Below are positions 34,950 through 45,400 of a stretch of DNA of 64,000 bases, piece after piece. A model generated the notes under the pieces. The model had not been told where the DNA came from. It ran no database searches and was given only the letters and a program-made list of their open reading frames with translations. Origin of the DNA: Talpa occidentalis (Eukaryota > Chordata > Mammalia > Eulipotyphla > Talpidae); NCBI RefSeq assembly GCF_014898055.3, contig NW_023601212.1, positions 52,750,329 through 52,814,328 of the forward strand, read 5' to 3'. The translations under genes were made by a program, and so were the position numbers. Each line of letters begins with the position of its first letter. Within the stretch, counting starts at the first letter, position 1.

Positions 34950-36426
34950 ATGGAGACCAACAGCTGTAATGACCCTCAGGTGGAACCCATGTCTTCCAGC
35001 AGAGAGAGGGTTACAGTGGAAGACAATCTCTTGTTGATAGAAGCTGTTCGAAAAGAAGACATCAAATTAGTCAAGCAATTGCTGGAAAGAGGAGCTAATG
35101 TCAATTTCCAGGAAGAGATAGGGCTCTGGGCACCTCTGCATGTCGCAGTACAGAACTGCAGGGAGGACCTTGTGGATCTTCTCCTTCATCATGGTGCTGA
35201 CCCTTGTCTGAAGAAGAGGAATGAGGCCACTCCCTTCATCATCGCTGGGATCATGGGAGATGTGAATCTGCTCCAACTTTTCCTTTCCAAAGGAGCAAAA
35301 GTCAATGAGTGTGATTCTAATGGCTTCACAGCTTTCATGGAAGCTGCTATGTATGGTCACATCGAAGCCTTAAAGTTCCTTTATGAAAAGGGAGCAGACG
35401 TGAATTTGGGTCGAAAGACAACGAAGGATCAAGAGAAGCTTAAGAAAGGAGGGACCACAGCTCTCATGAGCGCTGCGGAAGAAGGACATGTGGAGGTGGT
35501 AAAACTCCTCCTTGAGGACATGAAGGCAGATGTCAATGCCCGAGACAACAGGGGCAGCAATGCATTGATCTACGCGCTGAAGAATTCCGATGCTAGCAAA
35601 GTGGAGGCCATTACTCGCCTTCTGCTGAGTCATAAGGCTGATATCAAAGTGAGGGGAGAAGAGTGGAAGACACCCCTGATCCTGGCAGTGGAAAAGAAGC
35701 ATCTGGGTTTGGTGCAGTTGCTTTTGGAACAAGAACATATAGAAGTTAATGACGAGGACAGAGATGGCAATACAGCGCTGTCGGTTGCCGTCCAAAAAAA
35801 CCAGAGTGAAATTGCCCGGTTGTTGTGCAACAAGGGAGCCTGCACAGATCGTGGAGATCTCATCATGATGGCAAGGCGCAATTATAACAGGCCCCTGGTA
35901 CTATTTCTTCGCAAACATGGAGCTAAAGAAGATTTTGACCCTCCTTCTAAAGCCTGGAAGTCTCAGAGCTCACGTTGGGGACGGGCCCTGGAACAGCTCC
36001 ACAAGATACACCGCCCTATGATTGGCAGGCTCAAGATATTTATTGATAAAGACTATAAAATTGCAGACAGTTCTGAAGGGGGTGTGTACTTGGGGTTCTA
36101 TGGAGAACAGGAGGTAGCTGTGAAGCGATTCTATGAAGGCAGTACCCTGGGGCAAAAGGAAGTCTCCTGTTTGCAGAGTTGCCGGGAGAAGAGTAACTTG
36201 GTGACATTCTATGAGAGTGAGAGGCAAAGTGACTGCCTGTATGTGTGCCTCACCCTCTGCGAGCAGACACTGGAGGAGCACTTCAATGCCCGCAAAAGGG
36301 CAGACGTGGGAAACAAGGAAGATAAGTTTGCCCGGAAAGTCCTCTCTTCTATATTTAAAGCAGTCAAAGGGCTGCACCAGTGTGGATATGCTCACCAAGA
36401 CCTGCAGCCACGAAACATCTTAATAG
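34950..36426 (+). CDS. RNASEL: RNASEL coding exon A (ankyrin domain and start of kinase-like domain)
   Basis: Encodes residues 1-492 plus one base of Asp493; the donor is TTAATAG|gtatgt. Nine ankyrin-type repeats can be followed. 2-5A pocket residues equal to human Trp60, Gln68, Lys89, Phe126, Glu131, Tyr135 and Arg155 are kept; Asn65 is Val. This large exon holding the whole ankyrin domain matches RNASEL gene structure elsewhere. Confidence 0.97.
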
Positions 36427-39400
36427 GTATGTCCCTGCTCCCTGGTCTTCTTTCATAAATGGCAGGTCTTTATTTACAAAAGGAATTGTTCTTTTGTTGC
36501 AGGCAGGAAAGGCTTGAGTAAATATTCAATTTGAATACAACAAGTTCATAATTAGGCCTGTCTCTCTTGCTACCAGTTATAACTCTTTGCCCCCCACAGA
36601 GGTCGTGGATGCCAGGCTAACCTTATGTTGCCTTTGGAAAATACAAATACGAAGGTCCATCTTAGATGGAGCCAGCTTCAGAAATTTGAATTTCTAGATT
36701 AGACTGAAAGTCAGAGAATCCTGAGGTGTGTTTCTTCAAACAAAGGTGGTGGTTACTGGTAAAACTAAATGGTAAAACCAAGGTCAAAATGGGGGATATC
36801 AGGACAAGATGTGACACAGTGAAATAGATACCAAGCAGGCAGAACAAGTGAGCATGCACTAGCCCAAACCCACCAACACACACGTAACACAAAATACACA
36901 AAAGCATCACAAAAGAAAGCAAGCTGTGTTGAGTGTGAAATCCCAGGAGGCAATGAACTGTAGAGATTTAAGAAAGAGCCTTGATTTTAACACCATGTAG
37001 TGTGACTTGTGGGCTAGTTCTATCATGTTGTAGCTTTGTAACCTCAGACTGGTCATTTAATCTGTGAGCCTTGGTTTCTTCATTTGACACTGACAGTATT
37101 TAGTGCAATGTGTAAGGTAGGCAAGCCAACTGTACCTTGTACACACTCAGCAAAGGCCAGATCCTTGTCTAGAGAGTTAAATGGAAGCAGATCCTGACTT
37201 GTAGACATGCATTGAAATTTAACCTCAGTGTAAGGGAACAGGCAAAAAGAGGGCTCAGGTATTGAGAGGCAAGGAACAGCCTTTAAGTTCCTGGGTATTA
37301 GTGGCACTCCTTCCTAGGTTTAAGAGACTTTGCTGGGGAAACTTAAAAGGATCAGTAATCTGTGCAACTTTACCAAGTAAGACAGAGACTTCAAGATTCA
37401 GCCAAGAGTGAGGTCCTTCCAAGTTCTAACTGATGGTTTTGATGCAAAAGGATCAAAGATCATTAACTGTACACTACCTGTTCACTGAAAGTTCTTTCTC
37501 CATACCTTCTTAAATTTGAACAATAAAGAATTGTGTATTTGCCTCATAGTGGCTTACCTAATAGATACTGAAAGTATTTCACTGCATTCACTTCCTAAAA
37601 GGATAGGAAAAGGTTTTTAAACAAATTCATAGCTGAGATCAAAATAAAAAGATTTATTACAGGTCAAAATCTTTGAAGAATCAGACACACTAAACATAGA
37701 TACAACAGGATTGAAGGAAGACACAGGAACCCAGGATAAATGGAGATAAATACTATTCATCAAAGTGTCTGCCATGCAGAGAAGACACCACGTGTAACGG
37801 AAGGCAGAAGTAGGGGAGGTGGAAGGGTGAGCTAATAAGTAGATTGTTGCATCAGTAGTAACTAGAAACATCAAACCCTGTGCTTCTGGTCTTCCCCAAG
37901 GGCCCTGTCAAACATCTGTGGCAGGCGTGTCTGCAGACAGTATATTATATGAGACACTGGGTGGTTTGTGAGCTCAAGAGAAACAAAAACAATTAAAGAC
38001 CCACATTGTCCCAACACATCCTGCTAAGTCACATGTCCTTTTCATCTCTGAGTTTCATTGAATAAAATGCAAGAAGGTGACTCTATAAACTAGGAACAGC
38101 ATCCTCACCATGATCCTAACCCTGCTGCCACTCTGAGCTCTGATTTCCAACATCCAGAACTGTGAGGAGTGAATTTCTGTTGCTTAAGTCACCCAGTCTA
38201 TGGTAATTTGTTATAGTAGCTGGATCTGATTAAGACAATAGGTAAGGGCCTCCCTGGTGGCGCAGGCGATTGAGCACAGCACTGTGAAGATGTCCGCAGC
38301 CCCTGCAGTGCGGGTTCAATCCCTACCTGCTTCCAAGCAACCAGCATGGTGAGCAGACCTCCTATCTCGCCCGCTGCTCCCCTCAGCAGTGTATTTCATC
38401 AGTCTGCCTGGTCTGTTCCCCGCTCTGTCTCTGGTGAATCCTCTCACCCTCCTGCGCATCTGGCCTGTACCCCAGCTCTTGTATAAATAAAATAAATCTT
38501 AAAAAAAAAAAAACAATAGGTAATTTATTATTGTCCACTCTTGATTCAAAATAAATGTTTTTAAGTATTCAAAGATTAAGGAAAACTTCTACCCAGAGAT
38601 CCTAAATGAAAGAAGTGCTATAAGATGTTCCTAAAGAAAGAGAAAAAAAAGGCTTGGGAGAAAATAATGATGTATGAGAAGCAAGAATGAACAAAGAAAA
38701 ATTATTTTTTTAAAAGTAAGCTAAACATATATTGCTGTTTTGATAATTAAAAAAATTCTAAATGAATTAATTCTAGATGAATCAGTGCTGGGAGCGAGGA
38801 ACGGGTTAAGTTTGAAGAGCAGAGATAAAAGAGAATTGAAGTTCTTGATTCATTGGCAGAATTTGGAGTGAGTGGATTTCATTCTAATGACACCCATTAA
38901 CTGTTAACTTTCTGTGATTATAAAAATACAGACACTGTGAGTGATTGTTTGAAAATTTTTGAGTAAGCATTTAAAAAATCTCACAGCACTTTCGCAATGC
39001 CTGCTAAAATAAAAATAAAATAATTGGGGCCTGTAAAAAAAATAAGTGTTGGAAGAGATGTGAAACATTTCACCTGAAGATTTAAGTAGCAAAAACCTCA
39101 ATTCAAGGGTCCTCCCTGGTGGCACAAGGGGTTAAGACACAGCACTATGAATCTACCTGCAGTCACTGCAGCACGAGTTCGATCCCCGGCCAGGGAGGTG
39201 ACCCACATGGCGCAGCAGACCCCTCCTGTCTCTCCTGCTGCTCCTGTCAGCAGTGTATTTCAGCCAATCTGCCCGTTCTGTTCCCTACTCTGTCTCTGGT
39301 GAATCCTCTCACCTCCTCCTCCCCACATCTCTGGCCTGTACCCCAGTTCGTATATGCATAAATAAATCTTTAAAAAAAAACTCCTCAATTCAAAGTGATT

Positions 39401-42400
39401 TAAACAATGGTGGGAAATTTTCAACTCATATAACTTAAAACAATCCCTGGTTTATCATCTTCTTCATTCTCACTTCAAGCCACTTTCTGACTTCATCTCT
39501 CTCTCCAGGAACTTGGGCTTGCTTTATATCAGAGCAGAATTTCCCATGTTCCTTTCTACTTCGGGATTTCTCATCTGGAATCCTCTCTTCCCAACTCCAA
39601 TCACTGACTCAAACTGTACTTACTTTTTCCGTCTAGATGTCTGTCCCTTGCGGAACACTTCTGCCCCCACCCCACCCCACCATAGTCACATAGCTCTTCT
39701 TGTAATCCATTTTCAGAACATTCTGCACCATTGGCTAGCATTTTCAAAATCATAATTAATTTATATTTATATGTATGATTATTTCATATTTATCTCCTTG
39801 CCCAGAGGCTCTAAACTCTGTAGAGCACAGACTGTATTATCCTTCGTCACCATCATTTCCCCCTCACCAAACACTTGTGCAATAATTTGATGGGTTCTTT
39901 TTCATTAGACTGGGGTTTCCACACAACTTTGATGTCTGGGTTCAGGATAATAGGGTTCAAGAAGCACACCTTGCATTAGCCATCATCCTATCTGAGGCTA
40001 CTGAGTCTTCCTTCTCAGACTCCTTTAAGCCAGATGCAGGGCTCACCCCTTAAAGGACATGTCACTGAATTTCCTCCTTCTGGTTTCTGAGCTCTCTCAT
40101 CTATTTATCACTATTTCTGAAGATTCAGCGGTTTTCTTCAAGGGGGAAATATTTTAAGAGGACACAGATACTTGTCCCCTGGCTGAAAACTGATAATAAT
40201 GTCAGAGTGGGTTGTGGCTCGTCAGGGTGATTGGTGGAACACCACGCTCAGATGGTCTTGGGTTTGGAGTCTTGTTGGCTAGTTTCTCTTTAGTCTTAGG
40301 ATATAACCTTAACTTAGCTCTTTTACAAATTTGTGCTCTTTGCTCCCAGGGATTTCATAAATGAGGAGATAGCTAAATTTATTCCTATCCTTCCTCACTC
40401 CATGACCTGGAAAAAGTAAAAGTTAAGTCCTAGTCTCAGCAGATATTTAATAACTCAGTGAACATAGTGCACATGACAGTGTTTTGAGACACAAACAGCA
40501 GTGGATACATAGCATTATTATTGCCTTCTTCAGAGATGATGGATTTCATATTGTTTTACATATTTATTTAAAAGAATTATAGAGAATGAGGATTTTCAAT
40601 GCACCTATACAAATTCTCTCATAGATTCCAATGATGCTATTTGCCTGGCAGATTTTGATAAAAGCATCAAGATGACTAGAAAACAGGAAATCAAAACAGA
40701 TCTAAAGGTAACTAGAGTCATTTTACTTATGAACATTTCTGCTTCCTTATTCCTTCATTACCTTATTTCCCATGGCCAGGTGGAGGACATTTCTATTGTA
40801 AGTAAAAGGGAAAGCATGTTCAAGTCCTCCCCAGTGCTCACTGTTGTTGCTCCCTGTAGAAAACCGTATTTCCCTAGGTTGGTGTGCAGTTGGTTGTCCC
40901 CGTGACTTCATTCTCTGCTTCTCTCTTCCCCCATTAGCCAAATAAGAAAATTAATTGAGCATACTCTACATCTTGAATTACTTCTAGAAGGTATATACAA
41001 AATATTTCCAGAATTCTTATAAAAGTTCCTGCCTAAGGACAAAGTAATTGAGATTTCTTTCCTTACTCACTTCAAGCTACTAAAAGGACCAGATAACAAG
41101 TCCTCCAGAAGCACCTGGGGAGAGAGTTGATCCCTAGCTCAAAAGAGATTAAACCTGCCACAGAGTTTGAGGCCCTGAAATAGCTGTTTCTCCTGAGAAA
41201 AGACAGAGCCTATCTCTGCAGATTAAAACTCCCAGATTGTTTCTGACCCTGTTAAGGCAGATGTTTCCTTAGAGAGTTCTCCAGTGGGCCACGCTCTCCA
41301 TCCTGTCTTTATGGTTTGGTGACTACAGTCAGGTGATACCTGACTGGTGTCTTGTCTGTACAGGGAGTTCCTGTGCTGATCATCTTCTTGACCTTTCTTT
41401 CCTGCTGTGACCTGACTCCTGGGACCATTCCTGTCTCTCACTGACCTCAGACTAGCTCTCTTTATCTGCTGCTCAACCTAGCACTGAGCCAAAGTCCCAG
41501 TTCCCAGAAATACTCCTGACATTCCTCTCATTTGAAATACTTTCCCTTTCCTTTATTTGTCTAAATTCTAACCATATTTTAAGGTCCAACTCAAATCTCT
41601 CTTCCTTTAAGTAAGCTACCATAATAACTCTGGATTACCACTTCCTCCTTGCAAATCTAAATTGTGGGGACCCTCTGCTGCCTTGAAGAGTTCTCTATGC
41701 ACAAACCTGTGCTTTCTCTCTGCAACTAACTTCAACTCTTTAGGGTTCCTTCAGTCTTCATTTTGTTCTTGGCCTGCACCACACCCTGCAAGGTTGCCCC
41801 CAATAGAGTGATAATTCATGAGTTACTTTTTTTAAACTTCTGGCTTTTGTGCAGGACCTCGGACTACTGGTCATATATGTTGTAAAAAAGGGAGACATCC
41901 CTTTTGAAAGACTGAAGACTAAAAGTAATGAAGACGTGGTTCGACTTTCTCCAGATGTGGAAACTGAAAACCTCATTCACCATCTGATCTTTCCTAAGGA
42001 AGAATTTACAGACCTAAGTGGCCTGCTGGGGCATCCCTTCTTTTGGAGTTGGGAGAGGTAAGTAAACCCTGAGAGAATGTCCTAGAGCTCCAGAAGGAAG
42101 ACAGTAGTGGATCAGTCAGGGTTCTCTGGAGAAATAGAACTAATGGAATGAATGCATCCATCCATACACACATATCTATACCCATAATGTGTCATATATT
42201 TTATATAATATTTATATTAGTAATCAATAATTAATATATACTACTAATTCCATATATTCTTTATATATTATTCTTTACATATGTTCTATGTCTTCTCTAT
42301 CTACCTATATCTATAATCTATTATCTATTTATAAAACCAATATATGTGAATATATGTGAAGAAATTTAAGAACTGGCTCATTCAATATGGCAGATGAGCA

Positions 42401-45400
42401 GTTCCATGAACTGCCATCTGCAAGCTGGAGACCCAGGAGAACCAACATGTAATTTGGCCATGTTCAAAGACCTGATGATGTAGATTCCTGTAAGGGTCTG
42501 AAGGAGCACTGAGAGCAAGAGGGGATCCATGTTCAGGCTGAAGCAATCTGGCTCAGAGGGGTGAATTCAGCCTTTTGTTATATTCGGGTGCTCAAAGGAT
42601 TGGATGACACCCGCACACATTGGGGAGGGCCATCTGCTTTACTGAGTTCACTGATTCAAATGTTCATCTGATCCAGAAACACTCTCATAGACACCTCACA
42701 ATAGTGTTTAGTCTGGGAACCCTCTGGCCAGTCAAGTTAGCAGGTAAATTAAGTGTCACAGTGAGGTGTCATGGGGAGGTGTCAGGGCTCAGCAAGCCCA
42801 AGGTTATTCTCTTAACTTGGCATGGAGTGTTCACTTATCCACCTGGATTCTGGTTTTCTTTTCCCATGATGCAGATTTTTTAGAGACATGGTTCTACTAT
42901 CTTTATCAAAAACCAAAATTAGTGGTTTTCTCTTTCTGGAAAGATTGGAAAGGTTGGAATGATCATGATAATCCTGTCATCCTCAGTCGCTATAGGGCCC
43001 TGAGTGAAGTGGGAAATGAAAATGACATCAAAATTCGAAAGCCTAATAGCAAGATCTTTCAACTGCTGGAGCCTAAATCTTCTGAACATTCCAAAAGTTT
43101 TAACCGCTGGAAGGCTAAGGTACGAACCCTTCCTATGATCTAGAGTCATTTCATGAATAGCTCTGTGTCATATGTTATATTAGTTTTTCTAACATTCTTT
43201 TAATACTATTTGCCTGGTGTAACCAAGGAGTGAAAGAGGGGATTATCCCTCTGAGTGTCAGCTCTCCTTTTCTGAAGCCAGACCCTCTCAACAGAATCTT
43301 ATCTGGGCCTCTCTTGAAGGTGGCCTTGACCCACCTCTGGAGCTTTTTCCTTTTCTGTGCCTCTTTCCTCAAGCTTTATTCTCTGAGAAGGACCTGGATA
43401 ATAATCCTGTTAGCTTTGTGGTCAAGTATTCAGCATACTCTTGCAATCTTTCCACAGGTTTCCCGCTACTGTCACACAAACATTTCTCAGCATAAAACAA
43501 TGCAAAGGTTTAGGGGACTTGTCACTTTTTGTGGGTTCTTACCCATGTGCTCACAATTGCAAGACACCACACAGGCTTAGGATGCAGCAACAAATGGGGT
43601 TTATTAATAAGCAGGTAATTAGAAAAAAAGAAAGAATTTCTAAGGCCACTGATGGCCAGCCATACCACCCCAGATAGTGTCCACAGCGTCCAGTAGTCCA
43701 AACCAAAGATTGCTAGTGAAAGATGGATTGCCCTTTCTATGAGAAGCTGGAGCTGGTGGCATACCAGTTGTGGGTCTGCAAGGCTTAAAAGGCTGCTTAA
43801 GCTGCCATTCTGGCTATGCAGTTTGGCCTTTTCAGTACAAGGTCCATTTGGCCCAGTCAATCAATTATACCTAGACTTAAAGAATGCAAACTGCCGATTC
43901 TGCAAAGGTTCCTCTCAAGTTAAACAAGAGCAGGATGCTTAATTCCCTGGGACAATGAGTATGCGTCATGAGGCATGATGAGGAATGCCTGGGGAGGTGT
44001 AGACTTACAGGTAACTTTGCATGGCAGAGACTGATCAGTGGAATGCCTTGCTAATAAGATCAGAACCACTAATGGGGGTCGGAAGCTTGATTTCAATCTT
44101 CAAACATGGGTCATAAGACTAATCTGGATCCTCAGACTCATCTTTACCCAAAGCCTAGATAACCTAAGAATACATTCAATTCCTTCTAACTTTTTTTTTT
44201 GTTGTTGTTCTCCTGCCCTGAGTAATTGACTCTGTAAAATCATTTAATCAATAAAAAGGCCAGGTTTTGCCTTCTTGGCAGCATCCTGCCATAACTGTTT
44301 GCTTCACGACTCCCATTTCTTTGAGAGTGTGGTGTTGCCTGACACAACGCCGGTAAGTGGTAGACAGCTTTCAGAGGTAACTGAACACTCCAGTACCAGT
44401 CAGCATCAGTCAGCAGGCAGAAGTGCCAGAGGCACCCCAATGCTACAGCTCTTAGGGAGCTGTTGGCATAAGCCAAGAACAGAAAGCTCCTTTAGAAATA
44501 CCATGCACATGAGCAGTGGTCCAGCTGCAGTGGAAAGAGGAGATATGATGCAAAGGTCTGTGTCCCAACGAATCTCTCTGATTAATGGGTTCCAAGCCCT
44601 CCAAAACCCTAGCTTATATCCCCATCAGAGTACCTGCCTTTCAAGATGATTTTAAAAAATGTTTACAGTTTCAGCTGGTCAATCTCAAATCTGATTGGTC
44701 TATTTACAATATTGAATGGTCTCAAAAACCTGGAATGTCACTGCTAGGCGGTCCAACCTGATTGGTCCATTTATAATTCTGGTGTGGTATTTACAAGTAA
44801 AACCCAGGCTGGCTGTCTAGACCTGAGCTAAGATGAGATCTGGCAGGAAATTATTGTCACCCCGGCTGTGGGAGTACCTGCCTGAGGGCTGCCATATTGC
44901 AGCACACGCTGTTGTCCTGGAGCACAGGTCTCACCCACAGACTGCATGCACCATGGGTCTCTCTCTTCATGAGGCTCCCCATGAGGCCAGCTCTCAAAGC
45001 CTGTTGTGCCCTGCAGCAGCAACAACCACAGTGCTCCTGTGGCATTTCTCACACATGTCTGCCCCTAACACACGAGAGCAGCCTCAGTGTTCTCCAAGTA
45101 TCGATCTAGTCACCAGTTATTCTTCCTGAGGAATCCTCTGGCATCTTGGTCTTTCCAAACTCAAAAGGAAGGAGGTGTTAATAACCCTCCCTTCATCCAC
45201 TTATAGACATATAGGGACAGGAGTTTAAATCAAAACAACTATATTCACTTTGGTGATGGCTGTCAGGCCTGATTTCATTCTAGACAGGTATACTTAAGGA
45301 CACAGTGTCATCAAGTACAAATCTGGAAGGTTGCCACATGGAATAAAATACCATATAGTATTATAGACAAATTTCTCAGTATAGTAGCCAACATTTTCTA

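Larger units (their letters stand above)
36427..40624 (+). other. RNASEL: RNASEL intron between coding exons A and B
   Basis: 4.2 kb. It holds an MIR-like block near 36965-37130, an old repeat tail at about 38040-38240 ('catccagaactgtgaggagt' then 'aagtcacccagtctatggta'), two SINEs (38246-38512 and 39108-39382) and an L2-like stretch at 39440-39900. No nested gene. Confidence 0.7.
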
